This document shows positions 1 to 5,924 of a stretch of DNA of 10,494 nt, one piece after another. The stretch's first letter is position 1. Every line of letters begins with the position of its first letter. A model generated the notes under the pieces. The model was not told where the DNA came from. It was given only the letters and a program-made list of their open reading frames with translations, and ran no database searches. This DNA is from an uncultured Bacteroidota bacterium (GTDB lineage: Bacteria; Bacteroidota; Bacteroidia; Flavobacteriales; Flavobacteriaceae), in the NCBI GenBank assembly GCA_903819815.1, contig CAIJFC010000061.1, forward strand, positions 1-10,494. Direction: 5' to 3'. Made by a program: the position numbers and the translations under genes.

Positions 1-1037
1 AACGAAGTTCAGAAACTGCTCAAAGTTTAGTGATTCAAGCCAAAAAGAGAATTGAAGAAATTGCTGGAAAAGAAGGTTTGAGTGGAATTGCAACTGGATT
101 TGACAGTTTAGATAAAGTGACTTCCGGTTGGCAACCAAGTGATTTAATTATCATTGCAGCGAGACCGGGTATGGGAAAAACAGCATTTGTACTTTCTATG
201 GCTAGAAATGTAGCAATCGATTATGGACATCCCGTTGCGCTTTTTTCACTTGAAATGTCTTCTGTACAATTAATCACCCGATTAATTTCATCAGAAACTG
301 GATTGTCTTCTGAAAAATTAAGAACCGGAAAATTAGAAAAACACGAGTGGGAGCAATTGAGTATAAAGGTAAAAAACCTTGAAAAAGCACCCCTATTCAT
401 TGATGATACTCCTTCCCTATCTATTTTCGATTTAAGAGCAAAATCAAGACGTTTGGCTTCGCAACACGGAATCAAATTAATTATTGTGGATTACCTTCAA
501 TTAATGACTGCCGGTGGAAACAACGGTAAAGGTTCTGGAAATAGAGAGCAAGAAATATCCACCATTTCAAGAAACTTAAAAGCCTTAGCAAAAGAGCTTG
601 GTGTACCTGTAATTGCACTTTCGCAATTATCTCGTGCAGTTGAATCACGTCCTGGACACAAAAGACCCCTTTTATCCGACCTTAGAGAATCGGGTGCAAT
701 TGAGCAAGATGCTGATATAGTTTCCTTTATTTATCGTCCGGAATATTATAAATTGGATGAATGGGATGACGAAGGAAATTCCCCTACGCAAGGTCAAGCA
801 GAATTTATCATTGCAAAACACCGAAATGGTAGCTTAGAAAGTGTGAAATTGAAATTTGTTGGTAATCTAGGGAAATTTGAAAACTTGGAAACCTACAGTG
901 GTACTTTTGATGATTTACCTTCAAAAATGAACCATGATGACAATCCATTTCAAACTAAGAATTTACCAACGCCAAACGAAGCCTTTGGAAGTAATTTAAA
1001 TGATTACGAAGAGGATGATAGCGAAGTGCCGTTTTAA
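1..1037 (+). CDS. dnaB: Replicative DNA helicase DnaB, C-terminal part (5' end outside window)
   Basis: This is the ring-shaped hexameric helicase that unwinds DNA ahead of the replication fork. The frame is open to the left edge (first full codon at 3), so the gene begins upstream. About 344 residues are visible, covering the end of the linker and the whole RecA-like motor domain. The N-terminal primase-interacting domain of a roughly 500-residue protein is missing. The GTG at 30 lies inside the linker and is not the start. Walker A (ARPGMGKT) is encoded at 159-182 and Walker B (IIVDYLQL) at 480-503. They are followed by the DnaB signatures ALSQLSRAVE and LRESGAIEQDADIV and by the KHRNG segment near the end of the motor. 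After the motor comes a low-complexity tail rich in Asn, Asp and Pro that ends EEDDSEVPF. That end resembles the acidic tip of single-stranded DNA binding protein. The stop lies 7 bp from the stop of the convergent desulfurase, with no GC-rich terminator between them. Confidence 0.97.
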   Translation, partial: RSSETAQSLVIQAKKRIEEIAGKEGLSGIATGFDSLDKVTSGWQPSDLIIIAARPGMGKTAFVLSMARNVAIDYGHPVALFSLEMSSVQLITRLISSETGLSSEKLRTGKLEKHEWEQLSIKVKNLEKAPLFIDDTPSLSIFDLRAKSRRLASQHGIKLIIVDYLQLMTAGGNNGKGSGNREQEISTISRNLKALAKELGVPVIALSQLSRAVESRPGHKRPLLSDLRESGAIEQDADIVSFIYRPEYYKLDEWDDEGNSPTQGQAEFIIAKHRNGSLESVKLKFVGNLGKFENLETYSGTFDDLPSKMNHDDNPFQTKNLPTPNEAFGSNLNDYEEDDSEVPF

Positions 1038-1044
1038 TTCTTAA

Positions 1045-2169
1045 TTAAACTCCTTTTAAACCGTCAATCAATAAATCAATGTCGTTTTTGGTGTTGTAAT
1101 GACTGAAAGATACTCGTAAACTTGGCTTTTTCAAATCTTCATCAGATAAAAACTCAGCCAATACGTGCGATGGTTTTGCACTTCCTGATTGGCAAGCACT
1201 TCCACGAGAAACCGCAATTCCTTTGATATCTAATCCAAATAAAATCATCGCTGATTTATCTTCTGAAAAGGGTAAAATAATGTTCAAAACATTGTAAAAT
1301 CCGTCTTTAGAACCATTAATTTTAAAATCTGGAAATTCCTTTTCTAAGCGCTCAATAAGGTAATTCTTCAATTCTAAAATTCCTTTTCTTTCCTCATTTA
1401 AATGGGCTAAAGCTAATTCTACTGCTTTTGCCATTCCGGCTATTTGGTGAACCGCTTCGGTTCCTGGACGCAAACCTTTTTCTTGTTCGCCACCGTAAAT
1501 TAACGGTTGCAAACCTGAATTTTTTCTTATAAATGCAAATCCTACTCCTTTTGGTCCATGAAATTTATGGGCAGCTGCAACAATGAAATCAACTGGAGTG
1601 TTTTGTAAATCCAATTCGGTTTTTGCCACAGATTGAACGGTATCTGAATGGAATAAAGCATTATTTTGTTGGCAAATTCTTGCTACCAAATCTAGATCTA
1701 AAACTGCACCAACCTCATTGTTTACGTGCATCAAGCTAACTAAAGTTTTTACATTTTGCGAAAGTAAGTCTACTAAATTTGAGATATCGATGCTTCCATC
1801 TTTTTTGATTGCAACATAATCAACATGAATGCCAAACTCCTTTTGCAATGCTTCAATAGTATGCAAAACCGCATGGTGCTCAATTTTTGAAGTAATAATT
1901 CTCTCAACTTGTAAGTCTTTTACACAAGAACGAAGTATAATGTTATTGGATTCTGTTCCTCCAGAAGTAAAAATGATTTCCTGCGCATTACAATTTAGCG
2001 CTTTTGCAATTGCTTTTCTAGAAAGTTCAATTATATTTTTTGCATTTCGACCAAAACTATGGGTAGAGGAAGGGTTTCCGAAATCATTTGACATTACTTC
2101 AACCATTTCACGAATTACTTCTTCACGAATTTGGGTGGTAGCTGCATTATCTAAATATACTTTATTCAT
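1045..2169 (-). CDS. Cysteine desulfurase, NifS/IscS type (PLP-dependent)
   Basis: This enzyme removes sulfur from L-cysteine, giving alanine and an enzyme-bound persulfide that feeds Fe-S cluster or thio-tRNA synthesis in the cytoplasm. The 374-residue length is normal for the family. Visible family features are YLDNAATT at the N-terminus, SGGTESNN (69-76), the His pair at 98-99 of EHH, HVNNEVGAV (148-156), Asp176 and Gln179 of SDTVQS that hold the PLP ring, the PLP lysine Lys202 in AAHKFHGPKG, and the catalytic Cys326 in SRGSACQSGS. The GSAC loop and overall pattern fit the group I NifS/IscS enzymes rather than SufS. No iscU or iscR gene lies beside it, so it cannot be named iscS from context. 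The ATG at 2169 is well placed ahead of the conserved VYLDNAAT segment. A possible -7 element lies 45 bp upstream. The gene appears to be transcribed alone and is convergent with dnaB. Confidence 0.95.
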   Translation of the reverse strand: MNKVYLDNAATTQIREEVIREMVEVMSNDFGNPSSTHSFGRNAKNIIELSRKAIAKALNCNAQEIIFTSGGTESNNIILRSCVKDLQVERIITSKIEHHAVLHTIEALQKEFGIHVDYVAIKKDGSIDISNLVDLLSQNVKTLVSLMHVNNEVGAVLDLDLVARICQQNNALFHSDTVQSVAKTELDLQNTPVDFIVAAAHKFHGPKGVGFAFIRKNSGLQPLIYGGEQEKGLRPGTEAVHQIAGMAKAVELALAHLNEERKGILELKNYLIERLEKEFPDFKINGSKDGFYNVLNIILPFSEDKSAMILFGLDIKGIAVSRGSACQSGSAKPSHVLAEFLSDEDLKKPSLRVSFSHYNTKNDIDLLIDGLKGV

Positions 2170-2213
2170 AGGTAGTTTTAACTTTATTGATAAATACGTA
2201 TCAATTTTGAATA

Positions 2214-2221
2214 CAAAAATA
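2214..2221 (-). promoter_or_regulatory. Possible -7 element for the cysteine desulfurase gene
   Basis: Read on the minus strand this is TATTTTTG, an exact match to the Bacteroidota -7 consensus TAnnTTTG. It lies 44 bp before the desulfurase ATG. I found no TTG at the expected 17-23 bp spacing upstream, so the -33 element is weak or absent. In such AT-rich DNA a -7 match alone can occur by chance. Confidence 0.4.
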
Positions 2222-2316
2222 GGAAATCAAATCAATGTGGAATAGCTTTTCCAATAAATAAATTGACTTATAAAAAATTGATTCTACAAACTGCAGATTA
2301 CCTGAAAATAATATTA

Positions 2317-2324
2317 TATTTTTG
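2317..2324 (+). promoter_or_regulatory. Possible -7 element for the lipoprotein gene
   Basis: TATTTTTG matches the Bacteroidota -7 consensus TAnnTTTG exactly and lies 16 bp before the ATG at 2341. A start of transcription about 7 bp downstream would give a leader of roughly 10 nt. No clear TTG lies at the right distance upstream; the nearest candidate is CTG at 2291-2293. If real, this supports the start at 2341 over the in-frame upstream start at 2263. Confidence 0.45.
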
Positions 2325-2340
2325 TTTCAAATACAGTATC

Positions 2341-2871
2341 ATGAAAAAATTTATTACTCTACTTGTTTGTGCATTTATTTTTAATAGTTGTGATGATGGG
2401 GATATATCATTAGACACTTTTAATTTTGATCCTGCAGCATCAATAAATAGCTGCAGCATCAACAATGGGTTGTTTTTTAAAGTAAAAAATAACGAGGCGC
2501 TAATTTTAAAAACGCCAATTACAACATTTGCAAATACCGTAACAGCCGTAAATTCGCCAAGAACAATCGTAATTAACAGCAGCAATCAAGTAATTTATAG
2601 ATTGTTCAATTCAATAATAAGTAGCTCGTATTTTTGCGCTTCTTTACCTCCTGCAACCCCAGCGGTTGTTGACGAGTGGAATGCTTCTGATGGAATCAGT
2701 GGAGCCAGCGGACTTATTCAAGTGACCACTACACAAATACTAAATCCTACAACAAATGCCATTACTGGTTACAACCATTATGTAGTTTTTAAAAATATTA
2801 CTTTTTCAAATGGTGTAAATACTTTTACCTATGAAAATTATGTTTATGGAAACTACGTAACAACACCATAA
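2341..2871 (+). CDS. Small lipoprotein of unknown function, probably surface exposed
   Basis: I do not recognise a characterised family. The product is 176 residues. It starts with a lipoprotein signal peptide, MKKFITLLVCAFIFNSC, with Lys2-Lys3, a hydrophobic core and the lipidated cysteine at position 17. The residues after that cysteine are Asp-Asp-Gly-Asp. Acidic residues just behind the lipidated cysteine act as a lipoprotein export signal in several Bacteroidota, so display on the outer face of the outer membrane is plausible (inference). The mature part is rich in Asn, Thr, Ser, Val and Ile, reads as beta-strand rich, and has two further cysteines (39 and 105) that could form a disulfide. 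The frame is open back to 2263, but the signal peptide and a -7 element at 2317-2324 both place the start at 2341. The gene is monocistronic and divergent from the desulfurase. Its stop is 11 bp from the stop of the convergent Smr-domain gene. Confidence 0.8.
   Translation: MKKFITLLVCAFIFNSCDDGDISLDTFNFDPAASINSCSINNGLFFKVKNNEALILKTPITTFANTVTAVNSPRTIVINSSNQVIYRLFNSIISSSYFCASLPPATPAVVDEWNASDGISGASGLIQVTTTQILNPTTNAITGYNHYVVFKNITFSNGVNTFTYENYVYGNYVTTP
2432..2462 (+). repeat. 12-bp direct repeat inside the lipoprotein gene
   Basis: CTGCAGCATCAA occurs at 2432-2443 and again at 2451-2462, a period of 19 bp. Since 19 is not a multiple of three, the copies are read in different frames (Ala-Ala-Ser then Cys-Ser-Ile). 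It lies just after the signal peptide and may be a small slippage duplication or chance. Confidence 0.6.
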
Positions 2872-2882
2872 ATCAAGTCAAT

Positions 2883-3434
2883 TTATTTCTCATTTTGCCT
2901 TATAAAAACCTCTGTTGCTCCTTGACCGTATTTTTGATAATTGGCTTCTTGAAAGAAAATCTGATCGTATCTTCCAAATAGAAAATCAAGTTCTGCTTTT
3001 AAAATTCCTTCTCCAACACCGTGAATAAAAACAATTTTTGGAATGCGATTTCTAATGGCAAATTCGAGTTGTCTTTTTGCTGTTTCCGTTTGCAAGGTGA
3101 GCATTTCAAAATTACTCATTCCTCTAAAATTCGGAACCAATTTTTCGATGTGTAAATCGAATTCTGGAGCAGGAATTTCGTTCTTATTCTTCTTTACTTT
3201 TTCAAAACTTCGCGGTTTTGGCTCTTCTTTTTCAATTTTAATTTTACTTAAATTAAAACTTCCGATATTTTTACTTAAAATACTGGTGTCGTTTACTTTA
3301 ATTAATTCATTGACAAAAAATGTCATCGTAAATCCATCGGTTGTCTCGATAGAAATTTCTCTATTTTTTATTGAAGTGACAATGCCATTAATAGCGTCAT
3401 CAAGTACAGAAACCTTATCCCCTATATTAAACAT
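2883..3434 (-). CDS. DUF2027-like protein with C-terminal Smr domain
   Basis: The protein has 183 residues. The N-terminal 50 or so residues (FNIGDKVSVLDDAINGIV) form a beta-rich, KOW-like segment resembling the N-terminal part of the DUF2027 proteins of Bacteroidota. A charged linker (about 65-88, many Lys and Glu) leads to a C-terminal Smr domain. The Smr motifs are present: DLHIEKL (93-99, the LDxH-type motif), IHGVGEG (137-143, the HGxGxG motif) and YGQGATEV (169-176). Smr domains bind nucleic acid and in several proteins cut DNA or RNA. Cleavage activity here is inference. The family is also found at the end of MutS2, but no MutS ATPase is present. The ATG at 3434 overlaps the end of the upstream membrane-protein gene by 8 nt, which suggests translational coupling and a shared operon. 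Confidence 0.9.
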   Translation of the reverse strand: MFNIGDKVSVLDDAINGIVTSIKNREISIETTDGFTMTFFVNELIKVNDTSILSKNIGSFNLSKIKIEKEEPKPRSFEKVKKNKNEIPAPEFDLHIEKLVPNFRGMSNFEMLTLQTETAKRQLEFAIRNRIPKIVFIHGVGEGILKAELDFLFGRYDQIFFQEANYQKYGQGATEVFIRQNEK

Positions 3435-3609
3435 CGTCTTCTTCTTTTTCTTGATTTTTACTTGGAGTTTTAGCGCTTAGTTTCATCATTCCAATCATAA
3501 AAATTACAATCGAAATTACCTGAATATAAACGTTTTTTTTCTCCAAACTTTGCTCATAAAAAGCTACAATAATAGCAATTATCATTATCGGAAGTAACAC
3601 TTTTTTCAT
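3427..3609 (-). CDS. Small two-helix membrane protein, unknown function
   Basis: This is a 60-residue protein with two hydrophobic segments (about 3-17 and 28-42) separated by a polar loop (EQSLEKKN), and an acidic-basic tail ending KEEDDV. It is probably an inner-membrane hairpin. I recognise no family. I chose the ATG at 3609 (MKKVLLP) over the in-frame TTG at 3630: it gives a standard start, and the TTG falls inside the -7 element of the promoter at 3628-3657. Its last codons overlap the ATG of the Smr-domain gene (shared ATGTTTAA), so the two are almost certainly co-translated. A run of eight A residues on the coding strand encodes part of the loop. The function is unknown; a link to the Smr protein is inferred only from the overlap. 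Confidence 0.75.
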   Translation of the reverse strand: MKKVLLPIMIIAIIVAFYEQSLEKKNVYIQVISIVIFMIGMMKLSAKTPSKNQEKEEDDV

Positions 3610-3627
3610 GTTATATTTTTTAATATT

Positions 3628-3657
3628 CAAAAGTAAGTAACTTTAAAATAATAACAA
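3628..3657 (-). promoter_or_regulatory. Bacteroidota-type promoter for the small membrane protein/Smr operon
   Basis: On the minus strand a TTG (3657-3655) is followed after 19 bp by TACTTTTG (3635-3628). This matches the Bacteroidota housekeeping promoter, TTG then TAnnTTTG with about 17-23 bp between. Transcription would begin near 3621, leaving a leader of about 12 nt before the ATG at 3609. A second TTG at 3661-3659 gives a 23-bp spacer. Confidence 0.65.
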
Positions 3658-3714
3658 GCAATTAAGATATTGAATATAAATTATTATTAAATTGCAACTC
3701 AAATATTATTTGGT

Positions 3715-3999
3715 TTGGATATAGAAAAGTATATGTTGCCTTGCATGAACAAATCGCTATTTGGAGTTGATTGCATTGGCTGTGGAGCGCAACGATCGAT
3801 CCTTTTATTAATCAATGGTGAATTTATCAAAGCATTTTATCAATTTCCAGCTATTTACACTACGATCCTACTTTTTATATTTATAGGATTGCACCTAATA
3901 AATAAAAAAAGAGACTATCAAAAAATAATTATTGCATTAGCAATAATTAATACTATAATTATGATTATTTCTTATATTTACAAAATAACAAACTTTTAA
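3715..3999 (+). CDS. DUF2752 family small membrane protein
   Basis: This is a short membrane protein with the DUF2752 signature: YMLPCMNKSLFGVDC, then CIGCGAQRS (Cys20, Cys23, Gly24, Gln26, Arg27), then NGEFIKAF and FPAIY. Two hydrophobic helices follow (about 46-62 and 70-88), separated by NKKRDYQK. The function of DUF2752 is not known. The invariant Cys-x-x-Cys-Gly-x-Gln-Arg suggests metal, heme or thiol chemistry at the membrane (inference). The start is uncertain. The TTG at 3715 adds MDIEKY, which I recall as similar to the ends of homologues, whereas the ATG at 3733 begins at MLPCMNK. A degenerate promoter (TTG at 3692-3694, TTGGTTTG at 3710-3717) overlaps the TTG and would favour 3733. 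The gene ends 10 bp before the CCC motif gene, so the two form an operon. Confidence 0.85.
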   Translation: MDIEKYMLPCMNKSLFGVDCIGCGAQRSILLLINGEFIKAFYQFPAIYTTILLFIFIGLHLINKKRDYQKIIIALAIINTIIMIISYIYKITNF

Positions 4000-4009
4000 T
4001 TATATTTTA

Positions 4010-4348
4010 ATGGAAAAAAGAAATCTACCCAACGGAACAGCGGTTCTGGTTTTAGGAATATTATCTATTGTAACTTGCTGTTGTTACGGTTTTATTGGTT
4101 TAACCCTAGGTATTATAGCTTTGGTTTTAGCCAACAAAGATTTAAAATTGTATAAAGAAAGTCCTGAATTGTATTTGAACTACAAAAATTTGAATGTTGG
4201 TAGAATACTAGGAATAGTAGGAATTGTACTAAGCGCATTGACTTTGCTTGCATATGTTTATTTATATTCCCTTGGTCCAGAAAAATTATTAGAATTCCAG
4301 AAGAATTTGGAAGCTAAAGCTAAATACCAACAAGAACAAGGTCAATAA
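4010..4348 (+). CDS. CCC motif membrane protein (DUF4190-like)
   Basis: The 112-residue protein begins MEKRNLPNGTAVLVLGILSIVTCCCYGFIG. The three adjacent cysteines (23-25) at the end of the first hydrophobic segment are the hallmark of the CCC motif membrane proteins of Bacteroidota. Hydrophobic segments lie at about 10-22, 27-41 and 65-87. Between them is a polar loop (NKDLKLYKESPELYLNYKNLN), and the C-terminal tail is charged and rich in Lys, Glu and Gln. Such proteins are often annotated as DUF4190. Their function is not known, and the cysteines could be acylated, bind metal or form disulfides (inference). The gene follows the DUF2752 gene by 10 bp and is followed by a strong terminator, so the two-gene operon ends here. 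Confidence 0.88.
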   Translation: MEKRNLPNGTAVLVLGILSIVTCCCYGFIGLTLGIIALVLANKDLKLYKESPELYLNYKNLNVGRILGIVGIVLSALTLLAYVYLYSLGPEKLLEFQKNLEAKAKYQQEQGQ

Positions 4349-4363
4349 ATATTTTCACTAAAT

Positions 4364-4391
4364 AAAAAACCCTCTAAATAGAGGGTTTTTT
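4364..4391. terminator. Strong bidirectional intrinsic terminator
   Basis: A perfect hairpin has CCCTCT (4370-4375), loop AAAT, and AGAGGG (4380-4385). It is flanked by six A on the left and six T on the right, which extend the stem and supply the U tract on either strand. It lies 15 bp after the CCC motif gene and 2 bp after the rocD stop, so it should end both convergent transcripts. Confidence 0.93.
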
Positions 4392-4393
4392 AT

Positions 4394-5674
4394 TTATTTA
4401 TCAAATTGTTTTAATGTTTTAATTATTATAGCTACACAATCTAATAATTGCGCTTCGTTAATTACCAATGGTGGTGCAAAACGGATGATATTACCGTGTG
4501 TTGGTTTTGCTAACAATCCATTATCGCGCAAAGCCATACATATATCCCAAGCCGTATCGCTATCTTCGGTATCATTGATTACTATTGCGTTAAGCAAACC
4601 TCGTCCGCGAACTAAAATAGCAACATTTGAAGTAGAAATGTATTCATTCAACCTACTTCGAAACAGTTTTCCTAAAACACGAGCGTTCTTAATTAAATGT
4701 TCCTCATTAACTACTTTAAGAGCTGCTATAGCAACCGCAGCTGCAATAGGGTTTCCACCAAAAGTAGATCCGTGTTGCCCTGGCTTGATTACATTCATAA
4801 TTGAATTATCGGCTAATACAGCCGAAACCGGATAAGCTCCGCCAGACAATGCTTTTCCCAATATCAAAATATCTGGTGTGGCGTAGGTGCTTTGTTTTTC
4901 ACATTTGTTCTCGCAAGTACAATTCCCACAAACTGCAAGTAACGATCCTGTTCTTGCGATTCCTGTTTGAATTTCATCTGCTATAAATAATACATTGTAT
5001 TTATTACAAAGTTCTTTTGCTTTAAGCATATAATCGTCAGATGGAGTGTAAACTCCCGCTTCTCCTTGAATAGGTTCTACAAGGAATCCCGCAATTGCTT
5101 CTGAGGATTTTAAGGTGTTTTCTAATGCTTCAATATCATTATAGGGAATCTTGATAAAACCTTCAGTATAGGGACCAAAATTCTTTCTTGCATTTTCATC
5201 ATTAGAAAAAGAAATAATGGTGGTGGTTCTTCCATGAAAGTTTCCGTCACAAACAATAATTTGGGCTTTTTGTTCTTGGATTCCTTTTACTTCATAAGCC
5301 CATTTTCTACACAGTTTTAAAGCCGTTTCTACCGCTTCAGCACCAGTATTCATTGGTAATACCTTGTCAAATCCAAAGTAATTGGTAATGTATTCCTCAA
5401 ACAAACCCAATTGGTCGTTATAAAAAGCACGTGACGTTAAAGTTAATTTTTGAGCTTGATTGATTAACGCTCCAATAATTTTTGGATGGCAGTGCCCTTG
5501 ATTTACAGCAGAATAAGCTGATAAAAAATCATAATAACGCTTTCCTTCGACATCCCAAACATAAACTCCTTCTCCTCTATTTAAAACAATCGGAAGTGGA
5601 TGGTAATTGTGGGCTCCAAATTCATTTTCTAATCCGATTAAACCCTCTGCATTTAATTTTTCTAAAACTGACAT
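4394..5674 (-). CDS. rocD: Ornithine-oxo-acid transaminase (ornithine aminotransferase)
   Basis: This PLP enzyme moves the delta-amino group of L-ornithine to 2-oxoglutarate, giving glutamate 5-semialdehyde (pyrroline-5-carboxylate) and glutamate. It links arginine breakdown to proline and glutamate in the cytoplasm. The 426-residue length is normal. Visible features are SAYSAVNQGHCHP (52-64), NTGAEA phosphate-site residues (109-114), VEPIQGEAGV (199-208, including the Glu that pairs with the substrate-binding Arg in this family), ADEIQTG with Asp233, the PLP lysine Lys274 in LGKALSGG, HGSTFGGNP (301-309) and IRFAPPLVI near the end. SAYSAVNQ and the QGEAG segment favour ornithine aminotransferase over acetylornithine or 4-aminobutyrate aminotransferases. 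An insertion with four cysteines (249, 252, 254, 258) sits between the Asp233 strand and Lys274. The gene stands alone and ends at the shared terminator. Confidence 0.95.
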   Translation of the reverse strand: MSVLEKLNAEGLIGLENEFGAHNYHPLPIVLNRGEGVYVWDVEGKRYYDFLSAYSAVNQGHCHPKIIGALINQAQKLTLTSRAFYNDQLGLFEEYITNYFGFDKVLPMNTGAEAVETALKLCRKWAYEVKGIQEQKAQIIVCDGNFHGRTTTIISFSNDENARKNFGPYTEGFIKIPYNDIEALENTLKSSEAIAGFLVEPIQGEAGVYTPSDDYMLKAKELCNKYNVLFIADEIQTGIARTGSLLAVCGNCTCENKCEKQSTYATPDILILGKALSGGAYPVSAVLADNSIMNVIKPGQHGSTFGGNPIAAAVAIAALKVVNEEHLIKNARVLGKLFRSRLNEYISTSNVAILVRGRGLLNAIVINDTEDSDTAWDICMALRDNGLLAKPTHGNIIRFAPPLVINEAQLLDCVAIIIKTLKQFDK

Positions 5675-5738
5675 TGTAAAATAATAAATTTTTCAAAACT
5701 CAATTCCTTCTTATGGAGAGAAATCATCCTAGTTATTA

Positions 5739-5746
5739 CAAATTTA
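5739..5746 (-). promoter_or_regulatory. Possible -7 element for rocD
   Basis: On the minus strand this is TAAATTTG, matching TAnnTTTG, 64 bp before the rocD ATG. The nearest upstream TTG elements have spacers of 11 and 31 bp, outside the usual range, so the -33 element is unclear. The position is reasonable for a leader of about 60 nt. Confidence 0.35.
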
Positions 5747-5820
5747 ATATTATTTATCAAATATTTTAAGAATTTAACAAATATCAATAATTAAATAAAT
5801 TAAACTTATTTTAATATCGA

Positions 5821-5849
5821 AAACGTTTAATAAACAAATGATAACGTTA
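5821..5849. promoter_or_regulatory. Paired AACGTT palindromes, possible operator
   Basis: Two 8-bp perfect palindromes, AAACGTTT (5821-5828) and TAACGTTA (5842-5849), have centres exactly 21 bp apart, which is two helical turns. A third partial copy (AACGTC) is centred at 5889.5, just before the -7 element of the 5925 gene. CG-centred palindromes of this kind are typical targets of LacI-type regulators, but which regulator, if any, is unknown. They lie in the 250-bp divergent spacer between rocD and the 5925 gene, which otherwise holds only promoter-like sequence. Confidence 0.35.
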
Positions 5850-5893
5850 ACTAATTGGCTGCATTTATTATAAAATTTAAGATAAAAACGTCA

Positions 5894-5901
5894 TATTTTT
5901 G
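5894..5901 (+). promoter_or_regulatory. Possible -7 element for the 5925 gene
   Basis: TATTTTTG matches TAnnTTTG exactly and lies 23 bp before the ATG at 5925. There is no TTG at a normal spacing upstream; the closest is at 5855-5857, about 36 bp away. Control by an activator, or a chance match, are both possible. Confidence 0.4.
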
Positions 5902-5924
5902 ACAAAAGTTATCTAATAATTATT

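Noticed and set aside
30..32. GTG at 30 as the start of dnaB
   Set aside because: The frame continues to the window edge, and the preceding residues (SSETAQSL) fit the DnaB linker, so the gene is cut by the window rather than starting here.
1033..1049. TTTAATT-CTT-AATTAAA inverted repeat spanning the dnaB and desulfurase stops, as a terminator
   Set aside because: The stem contains only A and T and has no following U tract, so it is too weak to call. Such repeats are common in this AT-rich DNA.
1829..2245. Plus-strand open frame of 138 codons opposite the desulfurase
   Set aside because: It lies wholly antisense to a conserved enzyme gene, has no family motif and has unlikely composition. 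It is a shadow of the real gene.
2263..2340. N-terminal extension of the lipoprotein gene from an upstream start
   Set aside because: It would bury the signal peptide 26 residues inside the protein, and the -7 element at 2317-2324 lies within it.
3043..3480. Plus-strand open frame of 145 codons with Phe/Leu/Ser-rich product
   Set aside because: It is antisense to the Smr-domain gene. The hydrophobic look comes from reading Lys/Glu-rich codons backwards.
4485..4986. Plus-strand open frames opposite rocD
   Set aside because: They overlap conserved rocD coding sequence and encode no recognisable protein.
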